A DNA stretch of 64,000 nucleotides from Lepidodermella squamata (lineage: Eukaryota; Gastrotricha). The translations under genes and the position numbers were made by a program. The notes under the pieces were generated by a model. It was given only the letters and a program-made list of their open reading frames with translations, was not told where the DNA came from and did no database searches. Of this stretch, positions 24,964 through 35,654 are shown in pieces; position 1 is the stretch's first letter; each line of letters begins with the position of its first letter. The stretch covers positions 992,001 to 1,056,000 of the forward strand of contig JBLDXI010000013.1 in NCBI GenBank assembly GCA_047495785.1, written 5' to 3'.

Positions 24964-25485
24964 TCAGCGCAGCAAGAAAAACGCAAAGACCGCCGCTAAA
25001 AGCACCGAAAGAATAGCCGTTCGCTGGTCAGCCCCGCCAAGTTCGACAAAGCACTGGTTACCAGCGCAGTTGCAACCGTCTTGAGCGCAGCATTCAATCA
25101 TCGGGCGGTTACTTGGGCGCTCTCCAGGGTACGCCGTCGTGTCCTCAGGCGGGTGGCAATCGATTGCTGAAGCACAAGTCTGAATCACGGTGTCGTTATC
25201 CTCGTACATTTTGATCTGAAAAATGAAATTAGGGTCATGCATATGTCGCCATATAATTATCAAAATGAGACTAACGAAGCAAAATGGAAGATCACCACAA
25301 TTGACCAGGGCAAACTTTTTCTCGCACTTGTAGACATCGTCGTCGCAGTGATAACAAGAAATCGCTATAAATGAGAAATTTATCTGTGGAATCCGACGCC
25401 TGCGAAGAAAATTTGTACCTGAGGTTGACGCAAAGAAAGCGACGTTGAACAAGAAGATCGAAGCGATAATGACTGAGAGCTGCAT
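24964..25485 (-). CDS. Ly6 gene G: GPI-type three-finger surface protein
   Basis: Three exons: 25419-25485, 25276-25364 and 24964-25215, giving 135 aa. The signal peptide is MQLSVIIASIFLFNVAFFAS. The domain begins AISCYHCDDDVYKCE and ends CCAQDGCNCAGNQC. The tail RTAILSVLLAAVFAFFLLR is a GPI-type signal. It is the most divergent copy: acidic, with IKMYEDNDTVIQTC in place of the xEWT block, and the residue before the second intron is Phe rather than Lys. Both introns are stop-free in frame, so retention would lengthen the protein rather than truncate it. Confidence 0.85.
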   Translation of the reverse strand: MQLSVIIASIFLFNVAFFASTSGTNFLRRRRIPQINFSFIAISCYHCDDDVYKCEKKFALVNCGDLPFCFVSLILIIIWRHMHDPNFIFQIKMYEDNDTVIQTCASAIDCHPPEDTTAYPGERPSNRPMIECCAQDGCNCAGNQCFVELGGADQRTAILSVLLAAVFAFFLLR

Positions 25486-26078
25486 GTTAGACTAAGTCGT
25501 AGATGAAAAACAAAGTTAGTAATACAATGAGTAACAATAGTAATCGTGTTGTTGAAAGTATAGAATGATGATTTGAGTGGTTTCACTGTCCAAATAGTAA
25601 TGAAGTTCAGTTTCTGGAATGAAAAACGCGCGTGAGATGTTGCGCAAGCGCGCGTGATTCAAAAAAGCCGGCACGCGCGCATTAATGGCGCGTAATACGC
25701 GTTGGGGCAGCCAGGTGGCGCTCAAATCGTTCTCTTCTTTTTTTCGTTACACTGGTGTGAATGGGAAATTTTCAATTTCGCAGGATTATCTAACTTTACC
25801 GTCAAGTCTTTCGAGCTTGCAAAGGGAGCCTGTATAGAATTATTGGTAAATACATCAGTCACGCTTACTGGTTCCAATCGCTACTTGTTGCTTCGAGATG
25901 CCATGAGCTATAACTTGGTCGCGAAATCCATTTGGCATTCCAAATTTTAGCACGCGATCTTTAAGAGCACGCTCAGAAAAATATTATTATTCTCCTATGA
26001 CATGTTTTCTAAAATGTTTTCGTTAGATCATTTTACACGATTGTTCTCTTTACTACAGTTGTTCTAACAACACATAAA
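25486..26078. other. Divergent intergenic region between Ly6 genes G (-) and H (+)
   Basis: This 593-bp region should hold both promoters. It contains a GC-rich, ACGCGCG-bearing stretch at about 25625-25700 that contrasts with the AT-rich surroundings. No gene is seen. Confidence 0.45.
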
Positions 26079-26640
26079 ATGGCCATTCAACTTCTTGCTA
26101 CGATTTTTATCGCCCTTACGGCACTCACCGTGCAAACTGGTAGGAGCCTTACTTGCTTTTCTGGCCTTGATTATCATTTTCATTTTAAATTCAGTTGCTC
26201 TCAACTGTTATCAGTGCTATGGCGTTCAGTCTTCGTGCCAGTTCCAGCAACCTAAATGGTGCAACTCAGGAATTTACTGCAAACTGGTCTACGACCACAC
26301 AACTGGCTACGTGCAACAGACATGCGCTACCGAGTACGACTGCCCCGGCTCACCTGTCACCGACATTCGCCAACAAACCGGATCTAACAACTTGAACAAT
26401 TTCCAAACCACAATTGTTGACTGGTAAGCCATTGTTTGATTTATTGAAAGTTATTCATCTCAAATTTCAAAAAATTAAAAATTGTTCATCCTTTTTTCTT
26501 TCTTTTACAGCTGCAACTACGATAACTGCAACTGCTTGGGCACTCAATGTCAAATGTACGGGACGGCTAATAAACGCAGCCAACCTCGCTGGGCTATCTA
26601 CTTGCTATGCGCCGCCGTCGCATTCGTGCTTTTCCACTGA
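26079..26640 (+). CDS. Ly6 gene H: GPI-type three-finger surface protein
   Basis: Three exons: 26079-26139, 26195-26423 and 26511-26640, giving 139 aa. The signal peptide MAIQLLATIFIALTALTVQT is split by a phase-1 intron. The domain begins ALNCYQCYGVQSSCQ and ends CCNYDNCNCLGTQC; the second intron falls exactly between the two cysteines of the CC pair, as in gene A. The tail WAIYLLCAAVAFVLFH is hydrophobic. AATAAA lies at 26749-26754. Cys-rich but tryptophan- and glutamine-richer in finger one than its neighbours. Confidence 0.87.
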
Positions 26641-26847
26641 ACAGAAATCACATATCATTTTATCTCTAAATCTACCCGGTTTTATCTTTCTTAATGATAC
26701 TTATTACTTCATGACATGAGGCAACTCTATTTCCGATAAAGAACATTTAATAAATACACTATCGACTTGATGATTCCGCAATATTTTATTCGATCAGAAA
26801 ACGTAAAACTATAACAACAAAGCAAAGAATGCACTTGTTTCAAAGCA

Positions 26848-28887
26848 TCACTCGAGCAGCTGGTAGGCGCGGGAGTTCAACGGGCCAGTCAGTGGCGAAT
26901 CGAAGCAGGCTGTCAGCACAGAGGTAGGTAACGGTAGTGGCGAAGCAGCCATATAGTTGTAGGAACTATCGCCAGCAGCTGTTTCATCGCCACCTTGTCC
27001 AGATCCGCCAACAAGGCCGCTGATTGGGTCGGCAAAGCAAACTAGATTTGCATCGTATTGATGGTGGTGGTGATGACGATCGCCGGTCGGCGGTAGGGCT
27101 TCGTAACTAGCATCGGGTGCCGAAAAGGCAGACAGATCTACCAATGAGCCGCAGGTGAAAAAATTGCCATCAGCTGGGATAATGCCAGAACCGTAGGGGT
27201 CATCAAGATCTGAACCGTTTGCGCCTGTTACTTGAGGGAACTCCATGCCAGGTAACGGGGAAATGAACTGGTTTGAGCAAGTCACGTCGCAGGATGGAAT
27301 GAACGACTGTTCCGCTGAATCCATGTAACTTCGATGCTGACCCGCCTTCCTTTGCCTTGAACTTGACCGATGAAGTCCGATTTCAATATTGCTAGCAACA
27401 TCATGGTCCTAGTGAGCAAACAGCTTAAAGAAAATTAATCTGAGAGCCAAGAAAATTACATTTATCAGGCTGGTATTTCGCAAGATAGTAGGTATCAACT
27501 GTCGATGAAGCCGACGGAGGTGCCGAACTAGACGAATTCGAAGCGGGTAATTTCTCCCTAGACCTGGCTGACAGAACGGGCACTCGAAGCACGGCAGGTC
27601 TTCTTTCATACTCGGATGGTCCAAAGATATATGGAGCTTTAGTAAAATAAAATAAGGCTTAGAGGATAATTAAACGCTATGAGCAGTACTTACTTTCATT
27701 TCAAGTTGCGACGGCAAAGCAAGCGAGCAAAAAGAGCAGAAGTATTGCTGATTTGTTGTTGATAACGATTCTTCCTGAGTAAATTGTTGATTGAGATCTG
27801 CCATAGGAATAACAGGTATTATTTGATTTGGATGCCGCCCTTGAGCGTGAATCAGCAAATCACTGTGATTTCTGAAGCCGACCCGACATAAATCACATCG
27901 GAATGGAAATTTGCTGTATGTTTCATCTGGCTTTGGTTCCAACGTAGCAACAATGCATTTGGGTCCAGGGCGTTTTTTCGTCGAGGTAACAGCTGTGCTG
28001 ACGCTAGCGAGCGCTTTTTTCGGATTAGATTCGGTTTTGGGTCCACTGCAAATTTCCTCGTGATCCTTAAGCTTATCCTTTCGCCGAAAAGCCTTTCCAC
28101 AGCGTGAACAATGACCAGCTGGGACATCTGAATGAGCACTTGCAGCATGCTTCCTCAGCCTCTCCATTCGAAGGAACTTCTTACCGCAGTCCGGACATGT
28201 GACATTCATGTCCACATGCGTTTGCCACACATGTCTTCTGGCTTTAGCGTAGGTATCAAATGATTTCAAACAGTGCGTGCACTGGAATTTTCCATCTTCA
28301 ATTCGATGGTTCGCATCGCCATGATCATTCAAGTCGGTGTAAGTTTTAGCCGAAAATTCGCACAAGTGGCATTTGAACCAGCTAGCTCTATCTATATCTG
28401 AGTGCGTTTTACGATGAATAGCCAACGCGGCGGGAGAAAGCGCGTAAAAATCACATATTGTGCACTTGTAAATAGGTTTATTGCCCAATGATTCACCGAC
28501 ATTGCCGCTTGGCTGTGAACTGATTGCATTTTCCTCTTCCATCTCAGTGTTGTCATCCATAACATCCATAGCAGCTGCAGATTCAGATATCCTCCCACAC
28601 CCATCGATATATCCTTCAACTCGACTGGTGTTCGTTCTCGAACTTGGGCCAGAAGCTACATGCTTAGTGATCATATGTATCTTGAGCTCCTTCGAATTGA
28701 AAACTTCGTTGCAATGAAAACATTGAATGGTAGGAGAGTCGGAAATTGATGAAGAGAAATCCGCCTCAGTGGATATCAATTCTACATCTCCATGAAAGGA
28801 TGTTGAAGCCATAAGCGTCTCGTTTGGCTCGTTGTTACGATCGACCAAGTTGCTAACACAATACTTGACGTTTCCGATATGTGGCAT
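26848..28887 (-). CDS. C2H2 zinc-finger protein with nine fingers
   Basis: Three exons: 27694-28887, 27460-27636 and 26848-27408, giving about 643 aa. The frame is open a little further upstream but without ATG, so the first ATG (MPHIGNVKYC) is used; MASTSF, about 28 codons later, is an alternative. Fingers in order begin IQCFHC, YKCTIC, FKCHLC, FQCTHC, VTCPDC, GHCSRC (final Cys instead of His), FRCDLC, YFCSFC and FECPFC. Finger eight is split: CSFC...LEMK in exon 1 and LHISLDH in exon 2, which proves the splice. An acidic Ser-rich linker separates fingers one and two. The C-terminal 170 residues lack fingers and contain a His run (RHHHHHQY), a possible activation region. A DNA-binding regulator is inferred; no orthologue is named. 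Confidence 0.86.
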
Positions 28888-28982
28888 CCAGATCGACCAC
28901 GATTGCAAAAAATGTCAAGAAAATATCATTTCTAAAGCAGATTAATTTTTGAACATTAGCAAGACGAAAATTGAATTCAAAA

Positions 28983-29700
28983 CTAGAAAGAAGATATCAA
29001 CGGTGAGCCGACTTCCGGGCCTTCCGGGCCTACGGCCCATAAAGATTCCAAGTCATAAAACTCCCTCGTTTCAGGATTCATTATATGAACGACAATCTGT
29101 CCCAAATCAAGAGCTTCCCATTTGCCTTTGCCACCAGTTTTCAATCCGTCTAAATTTGCGTTTTGTTGTTGGCTTGCAATTTTCTTCTTAAACTAAATGA
29201 CAATATCAATTGTAGCTATACATGCTGCAACCAAGAATTTTATATACCAAATATCTCACTGATTCGGCTATTTTGATATTGTGACGGCTCGATAACCCAG
29301 AACAAATCACGATGTAATCTACGTAACGTAGTTCTGGACTGACCTTTCAGATATAACCATATAAGTTTCGATGTAAAGTTTTGCGATTAACCGAAGTAGG
29401 TACCTTACAAACAAAGATGTCTCGTGCATTTTGCAGCTTCAAAAATTCGACGAAGTCATCGATACCCAGAGATTCTAACAAGCACTTGAAAATGAGCGAT
29501 GGAGAACACACCGTAATCTTACTTGAGAGAAATTCTGCAGATATGTCGAATTTCGCCACTCTTGGCTTCGCAGTAGGACGGAAGTCAACATAATCTTCAA
29601 CGATCATGCCCTTATCGTCAGAGCTCAAACTTCGAGAACCAGCAGCACGCATCATACATCCAATTTTTCCAAGACATTTCCGTGTATACCAAGATAGCAT
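28983..29700 (-). CDS. MALSU1: MALSU1 / RsfS-family mitochondrial ribosome-silencing factor
   Basis: Three exons: 29404-29700, 29248-29343 and 28983-29192, giving 200 aa. The start [20 protein letters not shown] resembles a mitochondrial presequence. The conserved domain is complete: [17 protein letters not shown] | [16 protein letters not shown] then SSRHN matches the RsfS/MALSU1 signature (L-x-x-x-N-A-x-D-I...V...Y-x-D-Y-x-V-I-x-S-G-x-S-x-R-H). [20 protein letters not shown] then FYDLESLW matches the D-x-G-x-x-V-x-H-x-x-x-P-x-x-R-x-x-Y-x-L-E-x-L-W end. The family binds uL14 on the large ribosomal subunit and blocks premature joining. The stop codon lies only 95 nt before the zinc-finger gene's ATG on the same strand. 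An in-frame extension upstream of MLSW exists but is less presequence-like. Confidence 0.9.
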
Positions 29701-30348
29701 GGTTACACCGTAAATCGGGCCAATTTTCCGCAGCCGGTAGCCTAAATGGAAATATTCTTTCAAGTCTGTAATTCCTAACCACCCATTCACGTGACAAATC
29801 AGGTAAGTAATATCAACTCTATGCCCGATAAGGAAACCTCAATTCTCAGGAGCAAAGAGCAAAGAGTAGCTATCAGGTATAGGAGCACATTCGGCCATAT
29901 GGCACATTTAAGAAGAGAATGAGCTGTCGGCTGTCGCTAATGGGTCTTGGCTTGCGGCCAAGCACGTGAGCACGCGTGATGTGTGGGAAAATGGCTGATA
30001 GGAAGTGGGAGTCATGTCCTGAGTTTCTTTGGGCTTCATTCCTGATTCATCAACCATCAACTGTCAGTGAGCATGGCGCCTAGGAGCCGTCCGATTGCTT
30101 GCGTAGAAAGCAGTGCGCCTAGAAAGTAGAAAGCAGCCGCATTCCGTATTCCGTATTCCACGTGCAGGGCTGCCTGGCGGAGCAGATGGGCGGTTGCCAG
30201 CTCACTGTACGTCGTGAGCGTCCCCTCAAAACTAAGCGCTAAGCTACCCTTGAAGACAGCGTGGTTTTACTTTTCCAACTTACATGTTGTTGAAATTATA
30301 AAGCAAGTAATGTTTAATTTGTTAAAGCATTTTTTATCATAAATACTG
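29701..30348. other. Intergenic region upstream of MALSU1
   Basis: No gene is seen. It contains short tandem duplications such as ATTCCGTATTCCGTATTCC near 30140-30160 and AGCAAAGAGCAAAGAG near 29850. It ends where the LINE fragment begins. Confidence 0.5.
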
Positions 30349-31005
30349 GTGAAAAATGCGCGCGTCATTTTTTCGTATTTTGGTGACGGCGGGCTTACTC
30401 TGCTTAACCCTATTCATGCAGCCCGAGATTTTCTTGTTTCTTACAATATAACACCTGACTTTTGGCTATTACGAGATCCAACCTTCATGAACCAGATTTT
30501 TAAGCTGGTCAAAGACGTTTACACCACAGAACTTTCAGTGAAGTTTCACCTTAAATACGATAATACATATCTATTAGCTAAAAAAGGATACTTCGGTATT
30601 AGCAATAATTTCGAAAACTACCCGCCAGATTTACGTGCGACTGCTTTTCAAATTATCACTAACACTACTTTCCGTCGTCTAGAGCACATTATTTTTAGAA
30701 TCACCAATGTTAAGTGCATGTATTGTGGCGATGATACACCTCTTAGACTGCTAGCATATCATCTATCATACGAATGTGCGTCCTTAGTTAGTCATGATCC
30801 TGAAAGATTGCTCAGTTCCGACAATAGCATAGTCAAAAACACCTTGATTTTCTTTAAGCGCCTACTCAAGGCATTTAATTTGGCCATATAAACTGATGTC
30901 TGAGGATTGGCAAATTACCTCTGACAATAGGGCCATATTCTGCCCAATGATATAATTTGCTTCCTAGGGAACCTGAGGTTCCCTAGGTATGAGGGCAGGC
31001 AGGCA
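30349..31005 (+). mobile_element. 5'-truncated LINE: ORF2 C-terminus plus 3' end
   Basis: An open frame without ATG (30349-30891) encodes FGDGGLTLLNPIHAARDFLV, which resembles the G-G-L-G-L-x-N-P post-RT segment of non-LTR polymerases. It then has a knuckle-like cluster CMYCGDDTPLRLLAYHLSYE-C, as found near LINE ORF2 C-termini (C-x2-C-x8-H-x4-C type), and ends in a natural stop. The following 3' segment is shared with the remnant at 9025-9117. This copy keeps an intact frame over 180 codons, so it is probably younger than the first. No reverse transcriptase domain is in the window. Confidence 0.55.
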
Positions 31006-31231
31006 GGCTTACTCTGCGCTGAATTGAGCTAAATTGAGCCGCATTGGTTTTCTGCTTGGGGCTGCAGTCATAATTCTATAACATATGAATCAAATTCTAT
31101 AATATATATAAAAATCAATCATATATCTGTGCTTTATTTGCTTCTTTGTCTTCGATACCCTGTGATCAAATTGTAGATTCTGAGAATCACAATAAAATTT
31201 CTGTATCTGTATCTGGCTTACTCTGCGCTGA
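31006..31231 (+). mobile_element. Short retroposon insertion with 17-bp target-site duplication
   Basis: The sequence GGCTTACTCTGCGCTGA occurs at 31006-31022 and again, identically, at 31215-31231. The 192 bp between the copies are AT-rich and non-coding and end in a short hexamer-like tail (TTCTGTATCTGTATCT). This is the layout of a target-primed insertion of a SINE or a severely truncated LINE. The source element was not identified. Confidence 0.6.
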
Positions 31232-31700
31232 TGCTCTCCGCCGCACAGCTTTGCGATGCAACTCATACCGAGAGACGAGAGCTTCTAACGTTCCAGCAGA
31301 TTTAAGTCTGGGGCAGACTAGCAAGTTGGCGAAAATGCACGCTATTAACGGTTTCACGCAGCCATCCGTCTCGTCATACCAGAAGTTCCCGTCGTTTGAG
31401 AGCACGATCGAGGGCCGCAATTTCAAAGCCGTTTTTTTACAGTTCTTGAATTGTTCATTCATGTCCATTGAGTCTTTTAATTTTGCGAATCCCAGATCCT
31501 TCCCGGCGTATTCGTTGATTGCTTTTGAGAAGATAGTCTTCGCAGTCTTTCAACTTCTAACTCTTTAATTGGATTTCGACCATTGATCTCCCGCAATACT
31601 CGGTGTTGGCGGTTGCAGGGCTTAGCTTTGTTGAAATGGATCAGCTTCTCGATCGCTTTTTTGACCTGGCCGCTCATCGATTCTTCAGCTTTAAACTCAG
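31232..31700 (-). pseudogene. Decayed reading frame, frameshifted, next to the retroposon
   Basis: Two adjacent minus-strand frames look protein-like. Upstream is MSGQVKKAIEKLIHFNKAKP continuing to ...IKELEVERL. Downstream, in the next frame, is KTAKTIFSKAINEYAGKDLG continuing to ...FANLLVCPRLKSAG. They connect only through a frameshift, with no splice signals at the junction. The lower end runs into the duplicated 17-mer, so the retroposon interrupted it. The family is not recognised; a transposon gag/ORF1-like origin is possible. Confidence 0.3.
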
Positions 31701-32588
31701 CCCTCAGCCTAGGCCCAATCCGCCGTCATTTGTACCGTTTTGAAGCCCAGTGACAATCAGACTGCAGGACGCAAGTTGTTCAGAAAGGTCGCATCACGCT
31801 AGAGCTTTAGTTTCAATTTATCCAGTTTCACAACTGTGTTTAAACTGTGAGTATGTAGTCAATCCAAGTTTTTGTCGGGACGAGTTGGTTCTTTTTCGTG
31901 TTAGTTCCTACTGTGGACATTCTTATCACTGAACATTTTGCAAGGAGTCAATTCAGCGACAATTCCTAACTGAATCTGCTGAAATTGCTCAAACGTATTA
32001 GTAGAATCTTGCTTGCTAATTTTGATAGCTTTGACTTGCAATTTTGCGGGCGAATTTGAACCTCGCGAGAATTTCCTCATTAGAAAATGTCCCTCTCTTG
32101 TGGCGAGAAATTTCGTCGTTAAAATGCTATACTTCGTACAACTGCGTTCATCGGCCATCTCATTTATGTTTGAGAGAGCCCGAAGTGAGAAGATAAAATC
32201 CGTTCAAAGCACATTGGAGCCATAGATGACGATTTGCTGGGTTAGCCAGCGATTTATGTTTGTAATTCGCTGCCTGTAAATACTGGTAGTAGGTACTCTC
32301 CTGTAAGTAGTGGTATATACCCGGTGATTTTCCGTTTTTGACGGCTTTTGTAATCGCAAAAATTTCAAATATTCTCCCCTAATTTCACGCCCTTCTGAAT
32401 CAAGATTATCTTCTCTGGCTCTGGGTATTGTTTTCCCCGTGATAAGAAGTGTGAACTATCATTTCTGAGATATACGAAGAATCGACGCCTACTGAAAATG
32501 TCAGTACCACTTATGGGCAAATTTTTCTCACTGAAAATATCGATTATTATTACTGTTTACCCTAGCCCTAACGTCATTCAAGTTTAAA
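31701..32588. other. Spacer before the AK3 cluster
   Basis: An 85-codon minus-strand frame from an ATG at 32158 (MADERSCTKYSILTTKFLAT...) has ordinary amino-acid composition but no recognised family and no splice partner. The remaining sequence should hold the AK3 promoter. Confidence 0.4.
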
Positions 32589-33418
32589 ATGTCTTCGAAA
32601 CGATTTGTTGCTTTGCTCATTGGGGCCCCTGGTTCTGGGAAAGGAACTGTCGCTGATAGGTAATTTTTATTGAATATAATATATTTTCTCAACTTATATT
32701 TTATTTCGAAGAATTCTGAAAAACTTCAAATTGCGTCATTTGGCTGCAGGCGATCTGTTGCGTAGCCATGTCCGGACTGGCACGGGTTGGATTCAAGAAT
32801 ATTTTAAGCATTTCTATTTGCGTTTAAATTTTTGCAGATTTGGGCAAAGAAATTGGAGAGAAATTGAAAACTGGCGAGTTGCTCCCTGATTCATTGATTA
32901 CGCGAGTAATGCTGCATGAGCTGAAGTCTAATAACGAGCCGTGCTTACTGGATGGTACATTGGTCTATAGAATTTTCCTAATATTGGTTTAATATTTTAA
33001 TTTAGGCTTTCCTCGCACCATGCCCCAAGCTCAAGCTTTGGAGGAATACACCGGACTAAATACTGTGATGTATTTGAATATTCCATTCCCGATCATTGTA
33101 GACCGTCTTAAAAGCCGCTGGACGCATTTGCCCAGTGGCCGCGTTTACAACATCAGCTTCAACCCACCCAAGGTTGCGGGTAAAGATGACGTGACCGGCG
33201 AACCTTTGGTTCAACGCGACGATGACAAGCCTGAAACCGTCACGCGTCGCCTGGACGTTTTCAAGAACCAAACTTCACCACTTCTGGACTTTTACCGCAC
33301 CCGCAACGTCCTTTCCGAGTTTGCGGGCGAGACTACCAACGAAATTTGGCCTCATGTCTTGAAACACTTGAAGCAAAAGGTTCCGAAATCCATCCACATC
33401 GCTCACAGCCAGAATTGA
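32589..33418 (+). CDS. AK3: GTP:AMP phosphotransferase, adenylate kinase 3 type (mitochondrial)
   Basis: Four exons: 32589-32659, 32712-32785, 32838-32954 and 33006-33418, giving 224 aa. The P-loop is GAPGSGKGT (residues 12-20). AMP-site blocks HLAAGDLLR and LLDGFPRTMPQA follow. The LID reads WTHLPSGRVYNISFNPPK with no zinc cysteines, as in animal AK3. DDVTGEPLVQRDDDKPETVT then RRL and the C-terminal ETTNEIWPHVL are AK3 hallmarks. The enzyme phosphorylates AMP using GTP, mainly in the mitochondrial matrix. There is no cleavable presequence, which is also normal for AK3. It is the first gene of a closely spaced same-strand trio with CTNNBL1 and SYS1. Confidence 0.93.
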
Positions 33419-33557
33419 GCAAAAGTTATAACTGGACTGACGATTGAAGAGTTTGTTGAAGCTTAATTTTTCGTTTGCCTCACTGACTTATCGTAAGAAA
33501 ACATTCCACGTAATTGGTGATAAGCTCTCCTCCTGATTCCCCCTCGTGAATTGACTG

Positions 33558-33580
33558 AATAAATTGCTATTTGGTTCTAG
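33558..33580 (+). promoter_or_regulatory. AATAAA followed by acceptor between AK3 and CTNNBL1
   Basis: AATAAA at 33558-33563 is followed after 7 nt by TTGGTTCTAG, a good 3' splice site with no donor between the two genes. The next ATG is CTNNBL1's at 33603. This is the arrangement expected where an upstream mRNA is cleaved and the downstream mRNA is trans-spliced. A 5'-UTR acceptor for an undetected upstream leader exon is the alternative. Confidence 0.5.
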
Positions 33581-33602
33581 ATTTTTACTTAATAATCAAA
33601 AG

Positions 33603-35505
33603 ATGGACGTTGCCGAGCTTATGAAATTCAAGCCGAACCTTGTTGGTTCAGAGTCGACCAAAGAAAAGACAAAACAACCAAATGTGTCATCTCATCAGTC
33701 ACAGCCTCCGGCTTCAGCTCTTAGCTCGAAAAAGAGACACTCAAGGTTCGAAGAAGCTGATGATTTACCAACCGTTAAGTCTTCAAAAGACGCCGGTCCG
33801 TCAACTTCCTCCGGCAAAACTGAAGATCGCGATCGTTTATTGCGGCTGGTCGATGAGCTTCCCGATGCTGAACCTTTTGACGCTGTCGCCTTGAAGAAAT
33901 TAGTCCTTAAATTCGAAAAAATTGTTACGAAGAATCGCGAAATGCGTATCAAGCATCCGGAAGAGCCCCAAAAGTTTCTTGATTCTGAGATCGAGCTCAA
34001 TGATGTCATTCACGAGATGCATATAATTGCCACTGCTCCTGAACTATTCCCCATCATAATCGAACTAAACCTTGTTACATCAATCCTTCAACTTCTTTCG
34101 CATGAAAATGCTGATATTGCGATCGCAGCAGTTGATCTGCTGCAAGAACTGACCGACGTCGAGTCTTCCGATGAAGATGTTATCGAAATTCTGGAACGCT
34201 TCGTCAACGTTCTAACCGAACAGCAGCTTGTTGCACGTCTAGTTCAAAATGCAGACAGGCTGGACGAAACCGTTAAGGAGGAGGCTGAGTGTGTCCACAA
34301 TTCGATGGCAATCATCGAAAACTTGGTTGAAATGAAGCCGGAACTCGCGACTGATATTGCGAAGCAAGGTGTGATGGCCTGGTTGTTGAAGCGACTTCGA
34401 GTTAAGATGCCTTTTGACGCCAACAAATTGTACGCTAGTGAAATTCTTTCAATCCTCATGCATAACAATGACGAAACTCGTGAGTTGCTGGGTTCTCTTG
34501 ATGGTGTCGACATATTGCTACAACAACTGGCGGCCTATAAACGACACGACCCGACCTCAGCTGACGAAACTGAATTTATGGAGAACTTATTCAGCGCGCT
34601 GTGCTCGTGTTTGATGCTCAAGTCCAACAAGGACAGATTCCTTGCTGGCGAAGGATTACAGCTGATGAATTTGATGCTCCGCGAGAAGAAAATGTCGCGC
34701 ATCAGTGCGATCAAAGTTCTCGACTATTCAATGACTGGCCCGGATGGTGCTGATAATTGCAACAAATTCGTCGATATTCTCGGACTGCGAAGTATTTTCC
34801 CATTGCTGATGAAGCCTCCGAAGGCCCCGAAGAAGAAGGAAGCTGAGAGCACGACTGACGAAACCGAAGAACACATCTGCTCGATTTCGGCTGCCCTTCT
34901 TCGAAACACGACTGGAGCCGAACAGCGTGCTCGGTTGATGAATAAATTCGTGGAAAATAACCATGAGAAAGTGGAGCGTTTGCTCGAACTACACTTCAAA
35001 TATTCAGATAAACTGAAGGCAGCTGATGACCTTATTAACAAGGAAAAAGCGGTTCGTCAGAAATTTTTGATTAATTCTCTCTTTTGCATAATTTTTCTAC
35101 AGCTCTTGAAGAAACGCGGTGAACAAGTCGATGACGACCTTGAAGACGAATTCTACATGAGGCGATTAGATTCTGGCCTTTTCACTCTGCAATTAGTCGA
35201 TTACATGATCTGCGAAATTTGCGTCAGTGGCGAAGATTCGGTAAGCTCAACACTGAATTTGATTCGTCGTTTTGCAATTTTTTTGTGTCAGATTCGCCAA
35301 CGTGTTCTGGAAATGCTTAACGTTCGAGGTGATTCGGTTGACAGCATAAAACGAATTATGAAGGGTAACTTTCGTTGGTGAATACTTTTCTTTAGCTGAC
35401 CTCTCTATTATTCTAGAATATGCCTCAACTGTTGGTGATAATCTCGATCCAGAGCAGCGACGCGTTGAGCAAGACAGACTTCTGAATTTAATGAACAAGC
35501 TGTGA
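33603..35505 (+). CDS. CTNNBL1: CTNNBL1: beta-catenin-like spliceosome-associated ARM protein
   Basis: Four exons: 33603-35051, 35103-35240, 35292-35364 and 35417-35505, giving 582 aa (human about 563). The start MDVAELM matches the human MDVGELL. Conserved ARM-repeat blocks include SEIELNDVIHEMHIIATAPE, VKEEAECVHNS, MPFDANKLYASEILSILMHN, FLAGEGLQLMNLMLREKK, NCNKFVDILGLRSIFPL and FYMRRLDSGLFTLQ. The first donor is GTTCGT after GCG; it was chosen because it gives KEKALLKKRGE, aligning with the human sequence without an insertion. CTNNBL1 is a Prp19/CDC5L-complex partner in pre-mRNA splicing. The N-terminal basic region is short. The gene begins 184 nt after AK3's stop. Confidence 0.95.
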
Positions 35506-35654
35506 AAAATGCACAATCCTCGCTGAAAATTGCTGCCTTTCTTTTATCATGTTTATTTGATATGAAACATTTTCTGACACAGTTAAATCACGATTTTTCA
35601 TATCGAATAGGTTCAGATATTATATAGTATTTGTTTTATTTCAACTTTTGTTCG

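Noticed and set aside
28888-28908. Extension of the zinc-finger protein upstream of MPHIGN
   Set aside because: The extension starts at TTG, not ATG.
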